Source: an uncultured Johnsonella sp. (GTDB taxonomy: Bacteria; Bacillota; Clostridia; Lachnospirales; Lachnospiraceae). Taken from it: DNA of 11,738 nucleotides. Shown piece after piece: positions 1-7,001 of the stretch. The position numbers and the translations under genes were made by a program. The stretch lies in assembly GCA_900766185.1 (NCBI GenBank), contig CAAFUL010000006.1:1-11738 (forward strand). The letters are read 5' to 3'. The notes beneath the pieces were generated by a model that saw nothing but the letters and a program-made list of their open reading frames with translations, was not told the DNA's origin and did not search any database. Within the stretch, counting starts at the first letter, position 1. Each line of letters starts with the position of its first letter.

Positions 1-924
1 ATCAACTGTAACTGTTGCTTCACCGTTCTCTGAATCTGCATCATCATTGTTCTTATTGAGCTTATCTGTGCTACCTGTTGTGTAAACACCTTCAGCATCC
101 GGATCCATAGCTACACCTACGAAAAGGTCTAATCTGTTGTCTGTTGATGGGCTTGTAAGTATTTCTGCGTTCTCAATAGCCTTCTTAATAACTTCCTGAT
201 CTACTGACTTTAATGCTGATAATCTTACGAAATCAACACCACCAACTGTAAAGTACTGGCTCTCCTTAAGTCCGAGTGACTTAGCAAGCTTGAATACATT
301 CTGTCCATCCTTGCTTGTGTCTGGGCTGTACTGCTCTTGATGTGTGTAAAGAGCTATACCTAACATATCCTGTGCCTTCTTAGTCTTGTCAGCCTCAACC
401 TCAAACTTGATGTTGCTTAACTTAGCTGCTAAAGTACCTACATTAAGTACATCTGTACGGAATGCCTGAGCATATCCCGGATACATATTCTTGATGTCAA
501 GCTTGATCTGGTCGCTACCGTTAGTGTTAGCTGATGTGTATGGTCCAACCTGTCTCTTGATAGGAGCTGCGTTCTCTAACTCAGCGTTGAACTCTACATT
601 GTTGTACTTCTTTGATCTCTCGTAGTAAGCATCGATGCTTCCGTCCTTAGCGATCTTGTTGTACTCTGTTCCTCTTCTGAAGAAGTCACTTGGGAGATAT
701 CCGCTCTCACCGATTCCGTCTACTATAGACCAGGTTCCTGCTGGACCCTCATCTCCATACTGTGCATATAAACCTAAGTCAGCGAATGTTACATCCAACT
801 CACCTGTAGTAGCCTTAGCCTTAACGCTTAAGGTATCTGTCCAATATGCATATCCTGTACCTGCGAGAATTAATGACAGTGCAAGAACTCCACTAATGAT
901 TGACTTCTTTCCAATCCTTCTCAT
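1..924 (-). CDS. TasA/camelysin-like major exported protein with SipW-type signal peptide (3' end outside window)
   Basis: The frame is open from the ATG at 922-924 to base 1, giving 308 residues without a stop, so the C-terminus is missing. The N-terminus is MRRIGKKS, then a hydrophobic stretch (about residues 9-24), then GYAYWTDTLSVKAKATTGELDV. The YAYWTD box after the hydrophobic core followed by a TGELDVTF-like strand is the hallmark of SipW-processed proteins of the TasA/camelysin type (TasA itself has WAAFND and SGTLDL at the matching places). The rest is soluble, Lys/Asp/Asn-rich, with no membrane segment in the visible part. GGAGG at 934-938, nine bases upstream, fixes the start. Every lysine codon read is AAG and most Phe, Tyr and Asp codons end in C, unlike the AAA-rich upstream genes; this suggests very high expression. 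It follows the SipW operon after 134 bases with its own likely promoter. Inferred role: the major subunit of a surface filament or matrix. Confidence 0.85.
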   Translation of the reverse strand, partial: MRRIGKKSIISGVLALSLILAGTGYAYWTDTLSVKAKATTGELDVTFADLGLYAQYGDEGPAGTWSIVDGIGESGYLPSDFFRRGTEYNKIAKDGSIDAYYERSKKYNNVEFNAELENAAPIKRQVGPYTSANTNGSDQIKLDIKNMYPGYAQAFRTDVLNVGTLAAKLSNIKFEVEADKTKKAQDMLGIALYTHQEQYSPDTSKDGQNVFKLAKSLGLKESQYFTVGGVDFVRLSALKSVDQEVIKKAIENAEILTSPSTDNRLDLFVGVAMDPDAEGVYTTGSTDKLNKNNDDADSENGEATVTVD

Positions 925-968
925 TTCTAACAACCTCCATATATTTTGTTTTTTTTAACTACATGTTA

Positions 969-1000
969 AGTATAATTCATATTTCATTACAAATCATTAC
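969..1000 (-). promoter_or_regulatory. Candidate activated promoter of the TasA-like gene, with GTAATGA direct repeat
   Basis: On the minus strand a good -10 box, TATACT (969-974), lies about 45 bases before the start codon, but the hexamer 17 bp upstream (992-997, ATGATT) is a poor -35. Overlapping it are two perfect copies of GTAATGA (994-1000 and 984-990) spaced exactly 10 bp, and another GTAAT about 25 bp further up (1021-1025). A weak -35 covered by direct repeats on one helix face is typical of activator-dependent promoters. The adjacent NarL-type regulator is an obvious candidate, but that link is inference. Confidence 0.45.
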
Positions 1001-1042
1001 GCAAAAGTAAGCTTTTAGAAATTACTTTCAGCCCATGTTGCA

Positions 1043-1058
1043 TACTACTAAAGTAGTA
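1043..1058 (-). repeat. Short palindrome right after the DUF5305-like gene
   Basis: Minus strand TACTAC-TTTA-GTAGTA, a 6-bp stem with a 4-base loop, begins directly after the TAG stop at 1059-1061. No T-run follows (GCAACATGGGC comes next), so it is not a classical terminator. It could slow a polymerase or protect a processed 3' end between the weakly biased SipW genes and the highly biased TasA-like gene. Confidence 0.35.
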
Positions 1059-2135
1059 CTACCTTGGTATGTGTAATAAAAATACACTATCTCTATCCTG
1101 AACTATAAACCTTCCGTCATCCGGCAATTCTTCACTATTTAAGCGACACAGTATAGGTTGATGAAGCTCTTCCGAGATTGAAAGTAAACTGTTCATATCC
1201 CTAACTTTGCACACTTTGCCTCTTTCTTCAAGGTTTTCTACAAATACAAGACGACTTCCATACCTTCTTAGTAATCTCTTCATCTTGATGATCCAACGCT
1301 CATCTTCAGAAGGAAGTTTAGTTGCAAAGAATACAAAAAGTCCCAATAATATACCTATAAGTATAGGCAAAATACTTAATATAAGCATGTAAGGTTTAGC
1401 TTCAACAGTTACTACCCTGCTTTCAGTAATACTTCCGCTTTCCTTAAATTCTGTAGGTTTTTCCACCTCATAAAATGAATTTGCAAGATCAAGAGGTATC
1501 ACAACACTATATGCAAAGTCCTTTTCCTGCTCCACATCTCCTGATGTTACCTTGGTTTTTCCTGAAAGCTCTATATAAAAAGTCTTTTCGGTACTTCCTC
1601 CGAGTTCTTCCTCTATATTGGTCATCTGTTCCGCATACTCATCCATAACAACATTAAATGTTTCCTCTAAATTTATGTTACCGTTAGCATCCGCTGCCAG
1701 TACACCGTCTTTTAGAGGGAATTTTTTATCATAGATTTTCCTTTTGTCGTTATCCTTACTTTGAAATCCCTCAAGCACGGCGTTTACCTGATAATCACCT
1801 CCGACTACCGGCATTACCTGACCCTGTCCTGCAAAATTCAACTTAAAAGTTACTTCTATATGATCGGTCAATTTTCTGGAATACATACTTCCTTCTGTAA
1901 GGAACTCACCCTCGTAAACCGCATTTTCCTTAAGATATACCTTATACTCCGAATCCGCAGTAATATCATAGCTATATAGTACATCTTCCTCTGTATCCAC
2001 CTTGGTTTTTGTTGCAAAAAATGTGGATGCCACACCGCCTACGATCAAAAGCGCAGATCCTACCAATGCAATGATCCTTCTCCTATTATCAAATGCCACC
2101 TTATTTTTAATTAAAGAGCTTATTTTATTTTCCAT
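1059..2135 (-). CDS. DUF5305-like bitopic membrane protein of the SipW locus
   Basis: The 358-residue protein has a basic N-terminus, a first membrane segment at about 20-42, a large extracytoplasmic region (about 43-247) rich in beta-type alternation and charged residues, a second membrane segment at about 248-272, and a cytoplasmic tail of about 85 residues starting LPSEDERW and ending in FLLHIPR. This layout and its place beside an ER-type signal peptidase match the DUF5305 family, known from Clostridia and archaea; the assignment is from memory, not a search. No catalytic motif is visible. AAAGGA lies about ten bases before the ATG, and the gene follows the peptidase gene after 24 bases, so it is co-transcribed. 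Possible roles are a partner of the peptidase, an assembly platform for the filament, or a sensor through the tail. None is proven. Confidence 0.7.
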   Translation of the reverse strand: MENKISSLIKNKVAFDNRRRIIALVGSALLIVGGVASTFFATKTKVDTEEDVLYSYDITADSEYKVYLKENAVYEGEFLTEGSMYSRKLTDHIEVTFKLNFAGQGQVMPVVGGDYQVNAVLEGFQSKDNDKRKIYDKKFPLKDGVLAADANGNINLEETFNVVMDEYAEQMTNIEEELGGSTEKTFYIELSGKTKVTSGDVEQEKDFAYSVVIPLDLANSFYEVEKPTEFKESGSITESRVVTVEAKPYMLILSILPILIGILLGLFVFFATKLPSEDERWIIKMKRLLRRYGSRLVFVENLEERGKVCKVRDMNSLLSISEELHQPILCRLNSEELPDDGRFIVQDRDSVFLLHIPR

Positions 2136-2159
2136 TTTTCAATTATCCTTTTTTTGATT

Positions 2160-3350
2160 TTACTTATCTACTACATTATCCGGAATATCGTTATTTCCTT
2201 TAAGCAAAATGACCGGAATTCCTATCTTAGGTATTACCTTGATCACTGTTCCGTTGATGTCATTGGGCATTACCGGCTGCACATCCTCAGATTTATTATT
2301 ATCCCCCTTGGTTATAAACTGGCGGTTGCCTGCCCTATCCTCATCAATTTTTATGATTCTGTGTGTAATATTTATATTATCTCTGTTAAAATTAATTACA
2401 TCACCTACCGCTAGCCTGTAGATATCTTCTTCCTCAGTTAGTCTTTTTACAATAACCGCATCTCCTGGCATGATTCCCGGCTCCATACTTCCTGTAAGAA
2501 TAACATTGGGATAAACGGGAAATACTCCTATACAAAACCAGTAGAACATAATTGCAGCAAAAAACTGAGCCAGGTAAGAAAATGATAATTTGAATTCTTC
2601 TCCTCTTACCTTTTTATCTAAAAGTCCTTGCTGATCCTTTATGAACAGTGCATAGAGTACCGGAAAGCAAATTCCCACCGCTGCATCTGCGATCCATGGC
2701 AGATCCGGAAGAACCGGAAAGATACGCCAGAAGATATTGACAAAAGCCACATAGCCTACAGCAGCCCTTACTCCTCCGTAAGTAACTAAAGTAGTCAGCA
2801 ATATCCCTGTAGTAAATATTGGCGCAACATCCTTGACAGCATAAATAAAAAGATCTTTGTAACTGTCAATTTTTAATAACTTAACAAAGTTGACCTCTGT
2901 AACAGCCATAAATATAGTAACCAGTACAATTACAAGTACTCTGTATCTTCTTTTTCTGCCAAGTATTCCAAGACAATAAGACCTTATACTTTCTCTTGCA
3001 ATCAAGGGTAAAAATATATCCAGCAAATTCATAAAAAATCCCATAAATGATTTATCATATGGGCTGCCTGCCAGATTCTTTAATATAACGGCTAATACAA
3101 AGCGTATTGAAATATAGATTATAGCACCCGATAGGGCGTAGATATATACAAGTTTCTTTTGAACCTTCCTGATTTTTACCTCAACTCTCGGAAACACTGC
3201 ATATATAATTACTATTAGTGCAATCCAATAGGCAGAAAATATATAAATATTTTCTGCCATTATATTTTTTATAATTGGAATTGCAGCTATAGCTACGAAT
3301 ATAAGTAATGATAAGGCATATATGCCATATTTTCTATTTACAGTCTTCAT
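2160..3350 (-). CDS. sipW: SipW-like (ER/archaeal-type) signal peptidase I with polytopic N-terminal domain
   Basis: The protein has 396 residues. The C-terminal third is a signal peptidase domain of the Ser-His type: the nucleophile is S288 in TGSMEPGIMPGD, the base is H330 in ITHRIIKID (where typical bacterial enzymes have lysine), and the third box is TKGDNN at about 347-352. This is the SipW/ER subclass, which cleaves the YAYWTD-type signals of the neighbours. Upstream lies a long hydrophobic region of about 280 residues with seven or eight membrane segments (about 9-28, 34-54, 67-91, 103-117, 137-155, 175-210, 218-236, 257-277). Bacillus SipW is only about 190 residues, so more than half of this protein is extra. 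The ATG overlaps the stop of the preceding gene (TAATG) and has only a weak ribosome site, so translation is probably coupled. The peptidase call is secure; the N-terminal domain's role is unknown. Confidence 0.88.
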   Translation of the reverse strand: MKTVNRKYGIYALSLLIFVAIAAIPIIKNIMAENIYIFSAYWIALIVIIYAVFPRVEVKIRKVQKKLVYIYALSGAIIYISIRFVLAVILKNLAGSPYDKSFMGFFMNLLDIFLPLIARESIRSYCLGILGRKRRYRVLVIVLVTIFMAVTEVNFVKLLKIDSYKDLFIYAVKDVAPIFTTGILLTTLVTYGGVRAAVGYVAFVNIFWRIFPVLPDLPWIADAAVGICFPVLYALFIKDQQGLLDKKVRGEEFKLSFSYLAQFFAAIMFYWFCIGVFPVYPNVILTGSMEPGIMPGDAVIVKRLTEEEDIYRLAVGDVINFNRDNINITHRIIKIDEDRAGNRQFITKGDNNKSEDVQPVMPNDINGTVIKVIPKIGIPVILLKGNNDIPDNVVDK

Positions 3351-3697
3351 TATTCTGCTTCTACATTCACACTAACTTCTGCTGCGGGTTTTGTCTCGAC
3401 TGCAGGCTTTGTCTCAGCTGCAGGTTTTGTTTCAGCTTCCTGTTGTACCGGTTGCTGTATCTGTTGTGTTGGTTGTTGTTCGACTTGCTCTTGCTTGATT
3501 TGACCTGCCTCAGTGCTTTCTTCGCTACTAAACTCTTCTTGACCTTCTTCAGACTCATCTTCCAATACAACGATCTGCACGGGATAATTGATCCTCATAT
3601 CAAGTTTCAACTTAAGTTTATCGGTCCAGTACGCATAAGCAAAAAAGCAACTACATATGCTAAATATAATTGATAATAATATAATCTTTCTCTTCAT
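3350..3697 (-). CDS. Small SipW-dependent exported protein with Gln/Glu-rich, ETKPA-repeat tail
   Basis: The 115-residue protein starts MKRKIILLSIIFSICSCFFA and carries YAYWTDKLKLKLDMRI, the same signal box as the major TasA-like protein. After a short strand (about 35-46) comes an acidic Glu/Ser segment, then a Gln-rich segment (about 68-86), then three copies of (A/V)ETKPA at 88-105 and a final EVSVNVEAE. There is room for at most a tiny fold; most of it is expected to be extended. I chose the ATG at 3695-3697 because AGGGGG ends four bases before it. A GTG at 3710-3712, overlapping the upstream stop, would add five residues but has a weaker ribosome site. The stop overlaps the start of sipW. 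It could be a linker, a wall-spanning spacer or a minor subunit comparable in position to TapA, although it shows no similarity to TapA that I can see. Confidence 0.75.
   Translation of the reverse strand: MKRKIILLSIIFSICSCFFAYAYWTDKLKLKLDMRINYPVQIVVLEDESEEGQEEFSSEESTEAGQIKQEQVEQQPTQQIQQPVQQEAETKPAAETKPAVETKPAAEVSVNVEAE
3383..3436 (-). repeat. Three tandem 18-bp units encoding (A/V)ETKPA
   Basis: Three imperfect 18-base units in frame encode AETKPA, AETKPA and VETKPA at the end of the small exported protein. Whole-codon tandem units of this kind gain or lose copies by slippage, so tail length may differ between strains. Confidence 0.8.
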
Positions 3698-3708
3698 AAC
3701 TCCCCCTA

Positions 3709-4449
3709 TCACTTCTTCTCTATAACTTCACCGGCAGCTGCCTGATCTATATGTAAATCAATTTCACAAAAATAACTTACCTGTATACCGTCTTGCTCAT
3801 ATAACTCTTCCGGAGTAGGTACAAGATTGGAAACTTCTTCCTGTGTAAGTTTGATTTCCTGCGGTAATTCGATTTTATTGCTTGCCACAGATTTAAGATA
3901 CAAATTCCCTACAGGTTTATTATCCACTATATCAATGCTTCTATAAGCATCAAATACCAAAGGCTTATTAAATACGGTGTCCGCATAATTATACTCAAAT
4001 ACCGTTCCGGTTATTGAAATAAATGCTTTTTTTACATTCATTGTTACCTTTTCGGCTGACTTGCTTAAATCAAGCTCATAAGGCAATAAAAGAGTCGTAC
4101 CCTTTTCATCCAATGGATATGATATTCTCAGATAGTTATTCTCATCAAAAAGCTCTGTAGGTATGCCCTCTTTGAATACAACCTCTACACTTTTTCCGCC
4201 GTTACCGATCTGAGTTTCTATATTTACAGATTTTACGATTTCCTTGTCATCACTTGCCATATTTACGATATCCGCACTAAAGATCCTGTCTCCTGCAAAT
4301 ACATTGTTGAAATCTCCTGTATTAAACTTTGACGAAATCTTCAGATGACTTATCAAATAGGCATAACTGTGTCCAAGACTGCCCAAGGCTAAAAATGCCA
4401 GTACAGATAAAATAAATACTCTGAATTTTAATGTTTTACTTTTTCTCAT
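3709..4449 (-). CDS. TasA-like exported protein with variant SipW-type signal
   Basis: The 246-residue protein has a basic start (MRKSKTLKFR), a hydrophobic core at about 11-25 and then HSYAYLISHLKISSKFNTGDF. The SYAY followed by a short polar stretch and a TGDFNNVF strand resembles SipW substrates, but the usual WTD after YAY is replaced by LIS. The mature part is predicted all-beta and secreted, with no sorting motif or second membrane segment. Its place between the regulator and the peptidase suggests a minor subunit or anchor of the same assembly. AGGAGG lies within the last codons of the response-regulator gene, five bases before this ATG, and only two bases separate the two genes. The stop overlaps the alternative GTG of the next gene. 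Family membership is moderately secure from signal and context; no enzyme motif is seen. Confidence 0.7.
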   Translation of the reverse strand: MRKSKTLKFRVFILSVLAFLALGSLGHSYAYLISHLKISSKFNTGDFNNVFAGDRIFSADIVNMASDDKEIVKSVNIETQIGNGGKSVEVVFKEGIPTELFDENNYLRISYPLDEKGTTLLLPYELDLSKSAEKVTMNVKKAFISITGTVFEYNYADTVFNKPLVFDAYRSIDIVDNKPVGNLYLKSVASNKIELPQEIKLTQEEVSNLVPTPEELYEQDGIQVSYFCEIDLHIDQAAAGEVIEKK

Positions 4450-4451
4450 GC

Positions 4452-5090
4452 TTACCTCCTACAATCACCTAAACTTTGAAATTCTTCATTTTTATCGGCT
4501 AAAAGAACAGCTTCAACTCTGTTCTTAAGTCCCAATTTACTTAATATACTGCTTACATGCTTTTTAGTAGTTCCGTTTGAGATAAAAAGTCTGTCACTTA
4601 TCTCCAAATTGGAAAAACCTTGATGCATAAGCTTTAAAACCTCAGTCTCTCTTGTAGTAAGACTGCTTAGTTTCTTTTCTTCTTCTGTAGAGTTTCCTAT
4701 ATTTTCAATAAGATCCGCAGAATAAAACTTGCTTCCCCGCTCTACCGCCTTAAGCCCGAATACTATCTCATCAATAAATGCATCTTTTAAAATGTATGCA
4801 TCTACCCCCATCTCCTTTGCCTGCAGGAAATCCTGCTCTCTTGAAGATGATGTTATAAATATCGTCTTAACTTCCTTTCTTTCTTTTTTTAGCCACTTTA
4901 AAAAATCCAAGCCGTTTTCTCCGTTGAGATTAAGATCGATAAATGCCATATCAACCTTTTTACCTCGCATACTTTCAATGGCTTCTTTAACCGTACCTGC
5001 TTGCAATACCTCATCCTCCGGACGATACATATGTATAATCGACTCCAGTCCTTTTCTTGCAATAGGATGATCATCCAGTATCAAAAACAT
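4452..5090 (-). CDS. NarL/FixJ-type response regulator with LuxR-type HTH
   Basis: The 212-residue protein has two domains. The receiver (about 1-115) shows the acidic pair in ILDDHP (D6, D7), the phosphorylation site D52 in AFIDLNLNG, T80 in IFITSSS and K102 in YILKDAF, all of the expected set. The LuxR-type helix-turn-helix (about 143-200) begins LTTRETEVLKLMHQG and contains NLEISDRLFIS and TTKKHVSSILSKLG, the usual recognition helix arrangement. It is therefore a complete, phosphorylation-activated DNA-binding regulator. The partner kinase is the gene 21 bases upstream. AAGGAGG (5098-5104) with a seven-base spacer sets the start. Likely targets are promoters of this locus, including the one before the TasA-like gene; this target is inferred from co-location only. 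Confidence 0.92.
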   Translation of the reverse strand: MFLILDDHPIARKGLESIIHMYRPEDEVLQAGTVKEAIESMRGKKVDMAFIDLNLNGENGLDFLKWLKKERKEVKTIFITSSSREQDFLQAKEMGVDAYILKDAFIDEIVFGLKAVERGSKFYSADLIENIGNSTEEEKKLSSLTTRETEVLKLMHQGFSNLEISDRLFISNGTTKKHVSSILSKLGLKNRVEAVLLADKNEEFQSLGDCRR

Positions 5091-5111
5091 TATATGTCCT
5101 CCTTATCTTAT

Positions 5112-6740
5112 CTACTCTATATTTGCGGGCAAAATCAAATTTATTCTTACACCGTCATTTTGTCCTTTCTCTATTGATAGCTTTCCTTTAAGTAAAGCTG
5201 CCATGTGGTTCATGTTGTAAATACCATGTCCGCCGTTTGAACTGTACTGCTTATGTTCAAAACCTTTGCCGTCATCTTCTACTCTAAGGTAAATTTTAGA
5301 ATTTTTTTCTTCTATATTTACACAGATATTCTTTGCTTCGCCATGCCTTACAGCATTATTGACCGCTTCACAAGTAATCCTGTATATAACTATTTTTTGT
5401 GCGGGAGATAAATTATCCGCTTTTTTATCTATATCTGCTTCTATTGTTACATTATGCAGTTTACAGATCTCCTCTATGTAAGTTTCCAACTGACCTCTGA
5501 AGCTGTTCTTTCCGAATTTGTCAAAATTTCTTCCGTAGATAGCCTCTCTGAGTTCCTTCATAGTAAGAGTTGCGGACTTTTGTAACTCGCTGAGCCTATC
5601 GGATATCTCTTCTTCACTAAGGCTTGCTGTAAGAAGCTTAAGCTCTCCAAGACTGCATGAAAGCCCGAAAAGCTTTTGTATAACAGTGTCATGGATCTCA
5701 TCGGCAATCCTGTTCTTCTCATCAGCTGCAATATAATTTTCAATTTGAGCCTGTGTATCCAATGCCCTGAAAATAATTTCAGACAGGCTTATGTAAAACT
5801 CTTTCTTTATAGAATCATCTTCATCAAACGCCTCTGTACCTACAACTAAAAACATAAGATTATTTGAAATATTATTCAAATATATAAACTCATAGGTCTT
5901 ACCGTTTATAAACATGGTCTTAAGGGTTCTTAAACCTGCATTTTCAATGTTTATCTTAATAGCGGCTACTTCTTTAAGAATCTTTCTTGCCGAGTTATCA
6001 TCTATCTTTGAAATAAATTCTTTGCTTATCGTACCGTCAATATCCCTCTCAACAAACATACAGCCATTGGGCGATACATTATTGGTTATAAGAAGGGCAA
6101 GTTCTCCCACCATCTGCTCCCTATCGGTCATTGCGATAAGTCCGAATCCCTCGTACATATCCGACATTTGCAAAAGAGCCTTTTCTCTTCTTCGGTTTTC
6201 CTGTTTAAGCCTTTCATTAAGCTGTTCGAGTTCTTTTTCTCTTTCCTGTAATATTCCAAGATAGTATCTAAGTACTGCAAAACCCACAATCACTATTATA
6301 ACACCTACCATGATATTGATCTTTATCTGTTCATGATGACTTACCGATTCTCCAAACAGACAGCAGACAATACACCAAAACACTGTAAGTACGCTAAATA
6401 CATAATTATTTTTTTGATCAAGGCTTATTAATACACACCCAAGATAATAGGTTATATAAGGGCTTGCAAAACCTCCGCTAAGGAAGATAAATATTCCGTA
6501 TGCAAAAATTTCCATGGATAAAACCAATCTGATTACCGCTTTATTAGTCCTAAAAGTCAAATAAAGATAATTACCCAGTAAACAGGAAATTATAGTACCG
6601 CATACTACCCCTATTACAGACAGACTTTGCATTTTATAATAAACTATTCCAAAGATATAGGCAAAAGTAGATAACAATAAAGACATACACCTATACTTTA
6701 TACAAAGACCAAGATATTTTTCTATTCGTGTTTCTTTCAC
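5112..6740 (-). CDS. NarL-type membrane sensor histidine kinase (HisKA_3)
   Basis: The protein has 542 residues from the GTG at 6738-6740. That start was chosen because AAGGAG (6748-6753) sits seven bases before it; the frame stays open to a TTG at 6788, which lacks such a site. About six membrane segments fill residues 19-162, with almost no extracytoplasmic loop, so the signal is probably sensed in the membrane. A charged coiled coil follows (about 163-192, EREKELEQLNERLKQE), then a GAF-like cytoplasmic region (about 195-325). The dimerisation domain has the phospho-site H350 in ADEIHDTVIQKLFGL. The ATPase domain shows the N box EAVNNAVRHG (about 458-467), DDGKGF (489-494) and the glycine loop GGHGIYNM (503-510). 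All catalytic parts are present. It is the first gene of the operon and pairs with the response regulator 21 bases downstream. The ligand is unknown. Confidence 0.92.
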   Translation of the reverse strand: MKETRIEKYLGLCIKYRCMSLLLSTFAYIFGIVYYKMQSLSVIGVVCGTIISCLLGNYLYLTFRTNKAVIRLVLSMEIFAYGIFIFLSGGFASPYITYYLGCVLISLDQKNNYVFSVLTVFWCIVCCLFGESVSHHEQIKINIMVGVIIVIVGFAVLRYYLGILQEREKELEQLNERLKQENRRREKALLQMSDMYEGFGLIAMTDREQMVGELALLITNNVSPNGCMFVERDIDGTISKEFISKIDDNSARKILKEVAAIKINIENAGLRTLKTMFINGKTYEFIYLNNISNNLMFLVVGTEAFDEDDSIKKEFYISLSEIIFRALDTQAQIENYIAADEKNRIADEIHDTVIQKLFGLSCSLGELKLLTASLSEEEISDRLSELQKSATLTMKELREAIYGRNFDKFGKNSFRGQLETYIEEICKLHNVTIEADIDKKADNLSPAQKIVIYRITCEAVNNAVRHGEAKNICVNIEEKNSKIYLRVEDDGKGFEHKQYSSNGGHGIYNMNHMAALLKGKLSIEKGQNDGVRINLILPANIE

Positions 6741-6875
6741 TATCTCACTCCTTAACCCTATACACACTACTGCGCCCCTTATGATCAAATCAGATACTGT
6801 AAAAGGCTATAGCTACAAACATTCTTCCTTTCCATGACTCATTTTATATATTATCTATCCCGATAATTAAGAATT

Positions 6876-6904
6876 ATTATATATTTTTATACAAATTCAG
6901 TCAA
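6876..6904 (-). promoter_or_regulatory. Strong sigma-A-like promoter of the kinase/SipW operon
   Basis: The minus strand reads TTGACT (6899-6904), a 17-bp spacer, then TATAAT (6876-6881): a perfect -10 and 5 of 6 matches at -35 with ideal spacing. Initiation near 6869 would give a leader of about 130 bases before the GTG of the kinase. It lies directly downstream of the terminator of the ABC operon, so it is the natural start of the second operon. Confidence 0.75.
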
Positions 6905-6931
6905 TAGGTTTACATCTTACTGTTTTATTAT

Positions 6932-6993
6932 AAAAAAGTCCGTAATCAAGCTTACTTTATACTGACACTACAGTTTTCAGCCTATTTACGGAC
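6932..6993 (-). terminator. Intrinsic terminator of the tetR-ABC operon
   Basis: Minus strand GTCCGTAA (6986-6993) pairs perfectly with TTACGGAC (6938-6945), and TTTTTT (6932-6937) follows at once. The stem begins eight bases past the ABC gene's stop. The loop is long, 40 bases, but contains its own smaller pairing (ACTG with CAGT around 6960-6975), which would bring the ends together. Confidence 0.7.
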
Positions 6994-7001
6994 ATTTATT
7001 C

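Noticed and set aside
635..958. Plus-strand open frame of 107 codons
   Set aside because: It is antisense to the codon-biased TasA-like gene, has no ribosome site, and its translation shows no domain or sensible composition.
1043..1058. Terminator after the DUF5305-like gene
   Set aside because: There is only a 6-bp AT-rich stem and no T-run behind it on the minus strand.
3383..3436. Tandem repeat considered as a CRISPR-like array
   Set aside because: The units are contiguous, in frame and without spacers, and encode a regular peptide repeat.
3308..3673. Plus-strand Cys/Leu/Phe-rich frame of 121 codons
   Set aside because: It is antisense to the Gln/Glu-rich repeat protein; its odd composition is the mirror of that repeat.
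5914..6264. Plus-strand frame of 116 codons
   Set aside because: It is a shadow of the kinase coiled-coil and GAF-like region, without a ribosome site.
6738..6788. Longer kinase start at the TTG at 6786-6788
   Set aside because: No ribosome site precedes it, while AAGGAG sits seven bases before the GTG at 6738-6740.
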